The notes beneath the pieces are model-generated. The model saw nothing but the letters and a program-made list of their open reading frames with translations, did not search any database and was not told where the DNA came from. A stretch of 37,828 nt of DNA. Origin: Terriglobales bacterium. Lineage in GTDB: Bacteria; Acidobacteriota; Terriglobia; Terriglobales; Acidobacteriaceae. Within the stretch, counting starts at the first letter, position 1; each line of letters opens with the position of its first letter. The translations under genes and the position numbers were made by a program. This document shows positions 25,699-35,948 of the stretch, in pieces. The stretch is from positions 1-37,828 of the forward strand of contig JAATFM010000116.1 of NCBI GenBank assembly GCA_015655195.1. Direction: 5' to 3'.

Positions 25699-28600
25699 AT
25701 GCTTCGATTTTTCGCTCGACTGCTGATCACGGCGCTGGGATTGATTGCGCTTGGCGGCACAGTCGGCTTTGCACAGAGCGGCCAGATCTCAGGGCGTGTC
25801 ACGGACCAGCAGGGAGCGGTCATTCCGGATGCTGCGGTTCAGATCGTCAACCAGGACAGAAATTTCAAGCGGGACACTACAACCAATAACCAAGGAACCT
25901 ATTCCGCGTCGTATCTGCCGGCGGGCAAGTATGAAGTGAACGTCAAGAAGGAAGGGTTCAGCAGTGGGAACAGGGTCGTTCAACTGGCAGTAGGACAGGC
26001 ACTCGTTCTCGATATTCAAATGACCGTTGCGTCGACCAACACCGATGTCACGGTCGAGGCCGAGATGTCCAATCAGATCGAACTTGGTACGGCCTCTCTC
26101 TCCACCACCATGTCCAATGAAGAGGTTGCAGCCTACGGCCTGAATGGCCGTAATTTCTCGCAGTTGATAACCATGGCGCCAGGTGTAAGCAACCAGACCA
26201 ACCAGGACGAAGCCAAAGTCGGTGTTGCCGGCAGCGCCAAATTCAGCGTGAACGGCGGGCGCGTCGAATACAACACCTTTGAGGTTGATGGCAGCGACGT
26301 GCTGAACACGAGCATCAACGCCAGCCGCGGCCAGGGCGAGCCGCTGATGGTCTATCCCAGCATCGATGCGATCCAGGAGATGAAGGTTCTGACCGGAGAC
26401 TATAGCGCTCTTTACGGAAAGAGCGCTTCGGGCAGTGTGCTGGTCACGACCAAATCAGGCGGACCTCAGTTTCATGGCAATCTCTACGGCTTCGTCCGCA
26501 ACGAGATGTTCAACGCCCGCAATTACTTCGATCCGATTTTCACGGGCACCAACGGACAGAGTGAGAAACGAACACCTCTCTATCGAAGACAGGATTACGG
26601 TGGGACTATTGGCGGCCCACTCTATATTCCTGGGAAGTACAACACGAAGAAGGACAAGACCTTCTTTTTCTGGTCCGAAGAACTGCGCCTGGAAGAGACG
26701 CCCGTGGACTACAACCAGGCGGTGCCAACCATGGCTGAAAGGAGCGGGGATTTCAGCGATGTCTGCCCAGTCTCCGTACCGGGCAGTAGCACAAATAGCA
26801 ATTTGGACATTACACAGTATCCGGACTGTCCGCGCGTTCCGGCTGCCAATGTCGTTGCAGGTTCCGCATATAACGCAGGGCGAACCGTAAGTACTGGATA
26901 CATCAGCAAAGCGGTCTTGGATACCGGCATTATTCCGGAACCCAATTCGGTTTTCGGATGCGATACCACGAACCCATCTACCCAACCACGCTGCTATCTT
27001 GCAGCAGTTTCGCCTCCGACCTATTGGCGCGAGGAACTCTTCCGTATCGATCATGTTCTGACGCCCAACGAACAGGTGGACTTTCGCTATATCCACGATG
27101 CCTGGGACACGACCACGCTGGCGCCGCAGTGGGGTGTTGTGCAGAACTCGTTTCCCACGGTCGAGAACCGGCTCTTCGGTCCCGGACTCGATCTGGTGGC
27201 GAGTCTTGCTTCGGTCCTGCCGCACAGCGTGTTGAACCGGTTCACGCTCAGTTATGCCGTCGAGCACATCACGTTGACTCCGCAACCTGGCCCCGGTGTT
27301 ACGTCGCTCTCGCGGCCCACGGTTCTCGATAACCCCTCGTCCGTTCTTGGCAATGCTGTAGGTGGCACGGCCTGCGGCATTGCGACTGGGCCTACTCCGA
27401 CAAGTGGACAACCGGCGCAACAGGTTACGGAATGCCCAATGGGATATATTTTCGCCAACGGCTTTGGCGGGAACAAACCGGGCGGCCTGCCGCTGATGCC
27501 GGGCCTCGTCTTCCAGGGCACGAATGGCGCCTACGGTGGCCACGGCTTTGCGGCGGATACCGGCTACGCGCCGTGGAATCAAGCCAACCCCACGTACTCC
27601 ATTCGAGATGATCTCAGCAAAACCTGGGGACGGCACACTATTCAGGCCGGCTTTGAAGCAACCTATGCTCAGCAGAACGAGTTGAGCGCGGTGAGCGGAG
27701 CCAATTCAGGCGACCTGCAGGGACTACTCACATTCAGCAATCAGGAGTCGAAGTACACGTCCGGCAATGCCTTTGCGGATTTCCTCGCCGGACCGGGGCT
27801 TTTATCGCAGGCCCAGGTGAACAATGACGCCAACCCCAATGACTATTACTCGCGAACCGCCATCAAGAGCTACACCCAGGATAGTGGGCAGGCAAAATAC
27901 TATAACCGTTACAAAACGGCTGATATTTATCTCCAGGACGACTTCCGCGTAAACAGCCGTTTCACGCTGAACCTCGGCTTGCGTGCAAGTTTGTTCGGGG
28001 CCTGGTACAACCCCAGGAATACGGCATACAACTGGAGGCCGGAAGCCTTCGATAAATCCATCGGCGGCTCTATCGATGTGGATAACAACAACGGATATCT
28101 GGTGAACAAGATAGCCGGCACGCCTGTTCCGCTGAATCTTTCCAAGCTCGATCCCTCTATCACTAATGGCCTGGTGCAATGCGGCCAAAACGGTGTGCCG
28201 AATAGCTGCATGTCGAGCAGCGTCTTTCATCCCGGTCCACGCTTCGGATTTTCCTGGGACCCGTTTGGAAACGGAAAGACGGCGATTCGCGGCGGCTATG
28301 GCCTTTTCTGGGAGCATGGGACCGGCTACGAAGCCAACGTGGGCTCCCTCATCGGCAGTGCGCCGCTGGTTCTCAGCGAAACCCAGACCGATCCTGGCGG
28401 TCCGGTGAAGCAGGGAACAACACAGGTCAATGGCAGCTATAACACCATCGGGTATTCCTGCCAGGAAGGAGCTACTCAATGCGGCAGCGCGAGCACGATG
28501 GGCAGCACGACCTATCCCTTGAATGTCACCTCGATTCCTACCAAGGCTACTTATCCCTATACCCAGCAATGGAGCGTCAGCGTGCAACACGAGATTCAGA

Positions 28601-29877
28601 AGAACCTGATCGCGCAGGTCGCCTATGTGGGAACCAAGGGAACTCACCTGACCGCGGTGCGCGATCTCAACCAGTTATCACCGTTCGCCCCAGGCTTAAA
28701 TCCCTTTTCGCCTGGGCAGCCGATCACATCGTCGGTGTGCAACGACGCCGTGGTCGGGGACTATTTCCCTGTGTCGGGAACGAACCCACCGGGAACAAGG
28801 GTGCCTGGAATCGGACCGAGTTCGCCCGGCTGGACCAATATGATCGTGGCCTGCACAGGCAACCCGGGATTCGCCTCCTACATAAACAATGAATACGTGC
28901 TGTTGGGAACCAGCGCCGATACAGTCCGGCTTTATCCGGGATTCAGCAACATCATCTCGGTCGAAAACATCGCTAATTCCTCGTATCACGCTCTGCAGGG
29001 CACGCTGCGCGAGGTTACAGGGCCTCTGACGATCGGTGTGGCCTATACCTACAGCCATTCCATCGATGATTCGTCCGACCGATCCAGTGCCAACTTCACG
29101 AACTCCCTTGACATCCGCACCAACCGCGGAAGCTCGGATTTCGACCAGCGCCATATGCTCAACGTCAACTATGTCTACAGCCTTCCGCTGATTCGCTGGA
29201 TCGACGGCTTTGCGGACCTCCTGGGATCTGACGACTCCGATTCGGGGTCGCCTTCGCGCGCCAACTCCGGCCGCCAGCTTCGCAACGCCCTCTTTGATAA
29301 CTGGCAGCTTGCCGGCATTACCACATACCAAACGGGTACGCCGTTCAGCATCATCAACGGCGGCTCCGGAGACGGGACAGGCCCTTCGGACAACGCGGGC
29401 GTCGGAGACGGTCTGGGCGTGGGATCTTATCCCGACGTGATTGGAAGCCCGCATAGCATCAAGCCTTATGTCTCGAGTTCGTCAAACGGTTCCACTATCG
29501 GGCCTCTCCTTGGCAGTCCCGGAGCTTTCGTTGCGCCGCAGGGCCTCACCTTCGGCAATGCCGGTCGCAACTTTATGAACAATCCCACACGCATTAATTT
29601 CAATGTCTCGTTGCTGAAGCACTTCAAGGCGTTTCACGAAAAAAGCGACGTCGAGTTTAGGGCAGAAGCATTCAACGTATTCAACCACACCCAGTTTCGT
29701 GTTTACGATCCGAGCCATCCCGGTAATACCGGCAACAACGTGATCAATTGCTACGGAGACATCACGGCGCAATATTCGGCCGGGGCGTCGAGTTGTCTTG
29801 CCGGCAATTCCTTCCTGCATCCGGTAGACGCGCACGACCCGCGCATTCTGCAGTTTGCACTCAAGCTGGCTTTCTAG
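25699..29877 (+). CDS. TonB-dependent receptor with N-terminal carboxypeptidase-regulatory-like domain (Oar-like)
   Basis: Signal peptide MLRFFARLLITALGLIALGGTVGFAQ; GQISGRVTDQQGAVIPDAAVQIVNQDR (CarboxypepD_reg); plug-like LNGRNFSQLITMAPGV...FEVDGSD...SALYGKSASGSVLVTTKSG; large barrel. Confidence 0.93.
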   Translation: MLRFFARLLITALGLIALGGTVGFAQSGQISGRVTDQQGAVIPDAAVQIVNQDRNFKRDTTTNNQGTYSASYLPAGKYEVNVKKEGFSSGNRVVQLAVGQALVLDIQMTVASTNTDVTVEAEMSNQIELGTASLSTTMSNEEVAAYGLNGRNFSQLITMAPGVSNQTNQDEAKVGVAGSAKFSVNGGRVEYNTFEVDGSDVLNTSINASRGQGEPLMVYPSIDAIQEMKVLTGDYSALYGKSASGSVLVTTKSGGPQFHGNLYGFVRNEMFNARNYFDPIFTGTNGQSEKRTPLYRRQDYGGTIGGPLYIPGKYNTKKDKTFFFWSEELRLEETPVDYNQAVPTMAERSGDFSDVCPVSVPGSSTNSNLDITQYPDCPRVPAANVVAGSAYNAGRTVSTGYISKAVLDTGIIPEPNSVFGCDTTNPSTQPRCYLAAVSPPTYWREELFRIDHVLTPNEQVDFRYIHDAWDTTTLAPQWGVVQNSFPTVENRLFGPGLDLVASLASVLPHSVLNRFTLSYAVEHITLTPQPGPGVTSLSRPTVLDNPSSVLGNAVGGTACGIATGPTPTSGQPAQQVTECPMGYIFANGFGGNKPGGLPLMPGLVFQGTNGAYGGHGFAADTGYAPWNQANPTYSIRDDLSKTWGRHTIQAGFEATYAQQNELSAVSGANSGDLQGLLTFSNQESKYTSGNAFADFLAGPGLLSQAQVNNDANPNDYYSRTAIKSYTQDSGQAKYYNRYKTADIYLQDDFRVNSRFTLNLGLRASLFGAWYNPRNTAYNWRPEAFDKSIGGSIDVDNNNGYLVNKIAGTPVPLNLSKLDPSITNGLVQCGQNGVPNSCMSSSVFHPGPRFGFSWDPFGNGKTAIRGGYGLFWEHGTGYEANVGSLIGSAPLVLSETQTDPGGPVKQGTTQVNGSYNTIGYSCQEGATQCGSASTMGSTTYPLNVTSIPTKATYPYTQQWSVSVQHEIQKNLIAQVAYVGTKGTHLTAVRDLNQLSPFAPGLNPFSPGQPITSSVCNDAVVGDYFPVSGTNPPGTRVPGIGPSSPGWTNMIVACTGNPGFASYINNEYVLLGTSADTVRLYPGFSNIISVENIANSSYHALQGTLREVTGPLTIGVAYTYSHSIDDSSDRSSANFTNSLDIRTNRGSSDFDQRHMLNVNYVYSLPLIRWIDGFADLLGSDDSDSGSPSRANSGRQLRNALFDNWQLAGITTYQTGTPFSIINGGSGDGTGPSDNAGVGDGLGVGSYPDVIGSPHSIKPYVSSSSNGSTIGPLLGSPGAFVAPQGLTFGNAGRNFMNNPTRINFNVSLLKHFKAFHEKSDVEFRAEAFNVFNHTQFRVYDPSHPGNTGNNVINCYGDITAQYSAGASSCLAGNSFLHPVDAHDPRILQFALKLAF

Positions 29878-29888
29878 GGGAGACAGGA

Positions 29889-31271
29889 ATGATGACGTTT
29901 CTGAAGCAACAGACATTCGTATCGAGAGGACAGGCTCCCCCGACGCGCTTTGCGCCGGCATTGCTTACCGCTGCACTGGCTGCGATGCTGAGCGCTTGTG
30001 GTTCGTCAGCTCATATCCCGGTCGCTACCGCGAGCGGACCGCAGGTATACATGACGCCGGTAGTCGCGGGCGGAGACGCGACTCACGCTACCGCCTCCCT
30101 GGCAACCTATTCCATCGACGATGACAGGAAGACTTTCGTGCAGGCGACCTATTCCTCCAGTGGAGAGCAGGTGAATTATGCGGGCAGCATTGCGCCGTTC
30201 CAGCGTGGTCTCCTGAGTCTTGGAGTTACCAACAGCGATAACTCTGTCACCAAAGTGACCAACGGCTGGGCGTTCGAACTGGCCGATCAGGCCGGGGGAT
30301 TGGTCGCTTTGCAAAACCAGCCGTTTGCTCCGCTGGTTCCCGCCTTGTCATGTCCGGCGATGACGACTCCTGAGACGTTTCTGTTTATCACGCTGCCCGC
30401 TCCGCCAACTACAGGCGCACAGCAACTCCTGCAGTGGAATCCGCAAACCGAAACCGCCTATGGAAGCGTCGACATCGACGCCAGCGGCACAACAGTCACT
30501 CTGAACAATATCAGCCAGCACACCCTGCCTTCGAGCGGTGGAACTGGCGTTCCCTCAGACCCATCCCCGACAAGCGTCACCGGGGCCTGCTCGTCCACCG
30601 TATACGGGAACACCATCAGCATTTCGGCGCAGGTGACAATCACCAATCCCGGAAGCGGACAGAACGTCACGCCGCAGGCACTTCTGGGCATCGGACCGTC
30701 GGGTCTGCTAGTCGAAAACAATGGCATGAATTCGTCTACTATACCGCTCTATGAGAATGCTCTCGGGGCCGGGACCGGGGCCATTGGACTGCCGAAGCCG
30801 TCTGCCGCAGTGAACACAGGCTCTCTTGTGAGCGCGCAGTATCTAGGCTTCTTTTTCGGCACGGGCACAGGTTTTAGCGACTCCAACACGAATTGGTCCA
30901 CTTCGCTGGCATCGTTCGGATTTTCGAGCCCGCCCGCAAGCTGCGCTTCGATTACTCCGCAGACCGACACGATGCTCTACGGCGGAGACTTCACGAACAA
31001 CGACCCCACGTCCTCTACAACCGGCTATGGCAACTGCGATTTCGCTATCGATCTCGGCACGCAGGATGCAGCGAACAACGGTCTCTATCCTGCGGCAACC
31101 GTCTATGTGGGCTCCGGGTTCGGCGCGAATATCACAGGCAAGACCTATAGTTTTCCGGCAGTCGCCATCGCTGGGCAATTGAATGGCAAATACGCCATCT
31201 TCCTGATCGGCACGGACTCGGTAGGTTCCCCAAACCAGGCGTGGGGGATTTATCTCCTGCAATCGAACTGA
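29889..31271 (+). CDS. Lipoprotein of unknown function
   Basis: ATG at 29889, 11 nt after the TonB receptor stop; signal/lipobox LTAALAAMLSACGSS; no recognised domain. Confidence 0.82.
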   Translation: MMTFLKQQTFVSRGQAPPTRFAPALLTAALAAMLSACGSSAHIPVATASGPQVYMTPVVAGGDATHATASLATYSIDDDRKTFVQATYSSSGEQVNYAGSIAPFQRGLLSLGVTNSDNSVTKVTNGWAFELADQAGGLVALQNQPFAPLVPALSCPAMTTPETFLFITLPAPPTTGAQQLLQWNPQTETAYGSVDIDASGTTVTLNNISQHTLPSSGGTGVPSDPSPTSVTGACSSTVYGNTISISAQVTITNPGSGQNVTPQALLGIGPSGLLVENNGMNSSTIPLYENALGAGTGAIGLPKPSAAVNTGSLVSAQYLGFFFGTGTGFSDSNTNWSTSLASFGFSSPPASCASITPQTDTMLYGGDFTNNDPTSSTTGYGNCDFAIDLGTQDAANNGLYPAATVYVGSGFGANITGKTYSFPAVAIAGQLNGKYAIFLIGTDSVGSPNQAWGIYLLQSN

Positions 31272-31391
31272 CGCAAGCGCACGGCGCGCCTGAACGGATG
31301 CCGAGCCAAAAACGGATTGCTTGCACTCATTCCCCCGAGTGCTCGCTCGAAGACAAGCGCAACTGCAACATCAACGAAAGGACGCGGAACC

Positions 31392-34300
31392 GTGAATTCA
31401 TCGATTTTGATTAGAAAAAGGGGCCTTGCGATTCAAGGCTTACCAAAGCTGCGCGGGAACCGCACTGGCGTGGTTGCTGCACTATTCGCAATGTTTCTCC
31501 TTATTGTCGGCTGCGGTGGCAACTCGAAGAGCCCAACGCCGACGCCTACCTTTACCCCGGCTGCGGGCTCTTACTCGTCGGCACAGAATGTGACTGTTGC
31601 CGATAGCAATCAAAGCGCGGTGCTCTACTGCACCACCGATGGCAGCGTACCGACAACTTCCTCCCCGCAGTGCGCAAACCCCATTAAGGTTTCACAGAGT
31701 CAGACTCTTAATGCCATTGCGATTGCGCCGGGCATGAACCCCAGCGCCGTGGCGGCTGCGCAGTACACCATCGGTTCTACTCCGACGACACCCACGGTTA
31801 CCGGCATCGGCCCAGCCACCGGACCAACCTCGGGCGGTACCGCCGTCACCATCATTGGCACCAACTTCACCGGGGCCACCGCGGTCAACTTCGGCACTCT
31901 TCCGGCGACCAGCTACGTGGTCAACTCCGCCAGCAGCATCACGGCGACCTCGCCCGCCGCTGGAGCTGGTGCCGTGAACATCACCGTCGTTACCCCTGCA
32001 GGCACCACCGCGACGAACAACGCGGACCTGTTCACATACACGATTTCTCCGACCCCATCCATCACCAGCATCACGCCCAACTCCGGCCTGGTTGGTTCTT
32101 CCGTTGCTATCCTCGGCAGCAACTTCGGCTCCACGCAGGGCAGCAGCACCGTCAGCTTCAACGGCACGCTCGCCGCTGCCGCTACTACCTGGACCTCTAC
32201 CGGAATCGTCGTCACAGTGCCAATCGGCGCGACCAGCGGCAATGTGGTTGTCACCGTGGGCGGGGTTGCGAGCGTTGGAGTTCCATTCGCCGTCACAATT
32301 CCGGCACCGACCATCAGTCTTATCACTCCGAATACCGGGGGGATTGGCACCTCTGTGACGATCGTTGGCACGAACTTTGGAACAGCAAAAGGTTCCGTGA
32401 GTTTTAACGGTACTCCAGCAACGATCACAAGTTGGGGCGACCAGGCAATTGTGGTGCTTGTGCCATCCGGCCTGAGCGCCGGCGGGGTTCCCGTATTGGT
32501 TACCACAGCCGACAACCAGACGGCTACCACCACCTTTACCGTTGCCGCTCCTGCTCCCACGATCAGCGGCATTACACCTGGTTCCGGTACTGCGGGGACC
32601 ACAGTGACAATCAGCGGTTCTGGATTTGGTTCGTCACAAGGCACCGTTACCTTCGACAATATACCGGCCACGATCAAGGGTTGGTCCGATGGGTCGATCA
32701 GTGTGACGGTTCCTTCGGGATTGACCGCAGGCAGCGTCAATGTGGCCGTCACCACGACCGGCAATCAAACAGCCAACGTATCGTTCACCGTTACCGTCTC
32801 TGGTCCCACCATCAGCAGCATTGATCCAACCTCGGGTACGGCTGGAACCACGGTGACAATTATGGGTTCGGGCTTTGGTTCGACACCGGGCACGGTGTCC
32901 TTCGGCAATACGCAAGCCACTGTTGCAAGTGGGAACTGGGCTGATGGCTCAATTACGACTACGGTTCCTTCCGGCGTGAGCGCGGGTAGTGCCACTGTGA
33001 CCGTAACCACAGCCAACAACCAGACAGCCAGCACATCGTTCACCGTCAGTCCGAGCTTGCCGACGATCAGCGGAATCGTAGTCAGCGGCCCTGCAAGCAG
33101 CGGCGCGCCGATCAGCGCGTCGGTGCAGCTCTATGCCGCGGGAACAACCGGTTACGGCGCGGGCGCGCAGGCGATAGGAGATCCCGTGCAGACCGATTCG
33201 ACGACCGGAGCCTTTTCCGGAATCGCCTATGACTGCTCGACTCTCGTTGCACCGGGTGATCAGTTGTATCTGGAAGCTATCGGCGACAGCTCTCAAGTGG
33301 TTTTCATGGCGGCGCTGGGTTCGTGTGGTGCACTGAACACTTCCGGGACGATAGTCACCGTCAACGAGGTGACGACGATCGCCTCGGCCTACGCGCTCTC
33401 GGCTTTTGCCGACATCGATTCGAAAGGCGGGATCGATGTGGGTGCGCCCGCGACCGGCTCGTCCTGCAATGCTGCTGGTGGATGGAAGAGCACCGGCCCA
33501 TCCACCTGCAATTACATCGGTCTCGCGAACGCCTTTGCGACGGCCAACAACCTGATCGATCTCCCGAGCGGTACTGCCCTCAGCGTCACTCCAGCGTATA
33601 AGTCGAACAACGTAGCAGGCTACAACACCAGCATCGTGCCCCAGGCGCGCATCAATTCGCTGGCGGATGCTCTGTCCTCCTGCGCTAACCCGACCACCGG
33701 CAGCAGTGCCAACTGCGGCAGCCTCTTCGGTGACGCCACGGTTGGCACAAGTGTGCCGGCAGATACGCTCCAGGCTACGCTGAACATTGCGCAGAATCCG
33801 GGCAACAATGCCACGCAAATTGCAAGCCTGGCTGCGGCAAACGCTTCTTTCCCGTCAGCTTTGACATCCACCCAGCTTTCTGCTCTCACGGATTGGGCAT
33901 TGCCCATCATCTATCAGGGGGCGGGGATAGGCAATACCACAACGCAGCCAACCGGCATGGCGGTCGATGGGGCGGGGAATATCTGGATAACCGCCCAAAA
34001 CACTTCCACGCTTCCGACCGGAACAGGAACAGAAACAGGCGGACTGGTGGCGCTGTTCAGCAACCAGGGCGCGCCGATCTCGCCGTCGGCTACCTCGGCG
34101 AGCAGTCCCGGCGGGTATGTGAGTGGCGGCATTCTTAACCCTCAGGCTATCGCCATCGACCAGAACAATTATGCCTGGATCGGCAACTTTGTGCCGCAGG
34201 GCGGCACGGCAGGCAGCATTACCGTGCTCGATAAGAACGGGCATCCGCAGTACGGCACCGACGCGGCTGCTTACACGACCCCGTTACTGATGCTCCCGAA

Positions 34301-35240
34301 TCGATATGGCATCGCCGTAGATGCCGATAACGACGTGTGGATTTCCTCCAATAATGCCGCCGGTTGGAGCAACAATGGCGGGATTACGGTTTGTGGCGGC
34401 GGTACTGGCAGTGGTCCGTATGGCGGCGACATCCTTGGGCTTAAGGTCTCTGGAAATGCCGTAAGCACTAACGGCGTCATAGCGGACTACTTTTCGACGG
34501 ACAATAGCACCTGCCCAACGTTTCTCGCGATCGACCAGAACAGCAACATGTGGACTTTTGACTACGGGAACTTCAACGGGTTGGAAGGCAGTCAATATGA
34601 TGGCCCCGGCCTGGAGTTGTTCCGTACTGCGGACGGTTCTTTGGCCGGAGGCGCATATTTTAATGCGTATCCATTTGACATGGAAAGCAATCTCGTCATC
34701 GACAGTGGAGCATATGGCTGGTCGGTGGAAGCTTTCCAGGGCATCGGGAACTCTTCAGTTCAAGAGGGTGGGACGAGCAAGATGCCTAATTTCAATGGCA
34801 TTACCGATCCGACCGTGATAGGCGTCTTCGGACCTCCCACCCCCTATGACCCAACGGTCTTTAACCCGAGTTCGACTACTGCTTTTCAGAGCTCGGTCGC
34901 AATCGATGGGGCAGGACAGGTATGGGTGGCGGGTGCCAACGGCCCCGAAGCCGGCCTGTTCGCAGTAAACAATGCCAACACTCAGCTTCTGTCACCGGCA
35001 AATGGGTACATCGACAATGACACGACTGGCGCCGAAACAATATACACGGCCTCCGGTAACCCAGTGGTTACGGCCATAGACAACTCGGGCAATGTCTGGG
35101 TCGTGGGTGAGTCCTATAACAAGGCTACAGGCAATAACCAGGGCAATCAGTTAGCGGAGTATGTCGGCATCGGCGTACCTGTCCAAACTCCACTGGTTTC
35201 CGGCCTCGTCAACGGCAACACTCCGGGCACCAAACCTTAA
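31392..35240 (+). CDS. Large lipoprotein: chitobiase-like segment, five IPT/TIG domains, C-terminal NHL-like module
   Basis: GTG start at 31392 (ORF track uses TTG at 31317); lipobox LLIVGCGG; five copies of TIS.I.P.SGT.GT.VTI.GS.FG...G.V.F; C-terminal DGAGNIWITAQN / DADNDVWISSNN / DNSGNVWVVGES repeats. Confidence 0.87.
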   Translation: MNSSILIRKRGLAIQGLPKLRGNRTGVVAALFAMFLLIVGCGGNSKSPTPTPTFTPAAGSYSSAQNVTVADSNQSAVLYCTTDGSVPTTSSPQCANPIKVSQSQTLNAIAIAPGMNPSAVAAAQYTIGSTPTTPTVTGIGPATGPTSGGTAVTIIGTNFTGATAVNFGTLPATSYVVNSASSITATSPAAGAGAVNITVVTPAGTTATNNADLFTYTISPTPSITSITPNSGLVGSSVAILGSNFGSTQGSSTVSFNGTLAAAATTWTSTGIVVTVPIGATSGNVVVTVGGVASVGVPFAVTIPAPTISLITPNTGGIGTSVTIVGTNFGTAKGSVSFNGTPATITSWGDQAIVVLVPSGLSAGGVPVLVTTADNQTATTTFTVAAPAPTISGITPGSGTAGTTVTISGSGFGSSQGTVTFDNIPATIKGWSDGSISVTVPSGLTAGSVNVAVTTTGNQTANVSFTVTVSGPTISSIDPTSGTAGTTVTIMGSGFGSTPGTVSFGNTQATVASGNWADGSITTTVPSGVSAGSATVTVTTANNQTASTSFTVSPSLPTISGIVVSGPASSGAPISASVQLYAAGTTGYGAGAQAIGDPVQTDSTTGAFSGIAYDCSTLVAPGDQLYLEAIGDSSQVVFMAALGSCGALNTSGTIVTVNEVTTIASAYALSAFADIDSKGGIDVGAPATGSSCNAAGGWKSTGPSTCNYIGLANAFATANNLIDLPSGTALSVTPAYKSNNVAGYNTSIVPQARINSLADALSSCANPTTGSSANCGSLFGDATVGTSVPADTLQATLNIAQNPGNNATQIASLAAANASFPSALTSTQLSALTDWALPIIYQGAGIGNTTTQPTGMAVDGAGNIWITAQNTSTLPTGTGTETGGLVALFSNQGAPISPSATSASSPGGYVSGGILNPQAIAIDQNNYAWIGNFVPQGGTAGSITVLDKNGHPQYGTDAAAYTTPLLMLPNRYGIAVDADNDVWISSNNAAGWSNNGGITVCGGGTGSGPYGGDILGLKVSGNAVSTNGVIADYFSTDNSTCPTFLAIDQNSNMWTFDYGNFNGLEGSQYDGPGLELFRTADGSLAGGAYFNAYPFDMESNLVIDSGAYGWSVEAFQGIGNSSVQEGGTSKMPNFNGITDPTVIGVFGPPTPYDPTVFNPSSTTAFQSSVAIDGAGQVWVAGANGPEAGLFAVNNANTQLLSPANGYIDNDTTGAETIYTASGNPVVTAIDNSGNVWVVGESYNKATGNNQGNQLAEYVGIGVPVQTPLVSGLVNGNTPGTKP

Positions 35241-35257
35241 GAATCGTAGCAAACAGT

Positions 35258-35289
35258 TTCCAGCCTCTGGCTTGTGCCAGAGGCTGGAA
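35258..35289 (+). terminator. Probable intrinsic terminator hairpin downstream of the IPT lipoprotein gene
   Basis: Perfect 14-bp inverted repeat ttccagcctctggc / gccagaggctggaa with a 4-nt loop; no good T-tract (ttcagtttc), so termination is only probable. Confidence 0.6.
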
Positions 35290-35578
35290 TTCAGTTTCAA
35301 TGTTATTCACCGTAAAAGAAAAGATAATAAGGAAAATACACATTCATTCTTGCTCTATTGGCCCTCTCCTCCATCGCGCCGTTGTATGTGTAGAAAGGAG
35401 GTTGTGTGGGCTTGCCCGCCCTGAAGGTTTTGCCGCCATCCTCGTGCTGGCGAGTTGTTCCCATATCGTCAGGGGCCATCTTAGAAACCCTCTTAAAAAC
35501 AGAAGCAAAGGTGTATCCCGGGGATCCTCTCCTTCATTCAGCAGAGACTCGCTCTAAGCCGATGCAAAGTTCAGACTT

Positions 35579-35614
35579 TAAAGGAGTGCGGCCTCAGCCG
35601 TGCCATTTCAAAGC
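35579..35614. repeat. Palindromic intergenic repeat, degenerate copy 2 (…GCGGCCTCAGCCGTGCCATTTCAAAGC)
   Basis: Shares AGCCGTGCC-n-TTTCAAA with the copy at 12064; left arm is degenerate. Confidence 0.45.
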
Positions 35615-35948
35615 ATTTTTCCAGGTAAAGGAACAGCGCGTGAGGCACAAGAAGCAATAACTCCATGATCTAACTATGAGTTATCTCATACCAGTTCCAA
35701 ATAGTTAGTTTCTAAGCCTGTTTGACCGTTCAACGGCGTTCTATGAATGCACGATGATTCCTCGATGAATTCGCGCTCCTGCCAGTTTGGAAACGGATGC
35801 TCCCAACGTTTTACAAGTAGAAAAGACCAGTAAGGCTTTGCCCCAACGCGAAGCAAAGGCTCGCTGGAGCATCCACTTTCCGACGGCGTATTTTCCCCTC
35901 AAAGGCGTAAATTACTCTGCGCTTCTCGCCGCGGCTAACCGGAATGCC

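Noticed and set aside
26455-27636. 393-aa minus-strand ORF inside the TonB receptor gene
   Set aside because: Shadow ORF antisense to a confident CDS; Arg/Gly-rich composition, no domain motifs.
31791-33060. Tandem repeats in DNA of the IPT region as a possible VNTR or CRISPR-like array
   Set aside because: Repeats are diverged protein domain repeats (IPT/TIG), not near-identical DNA units with spacers.
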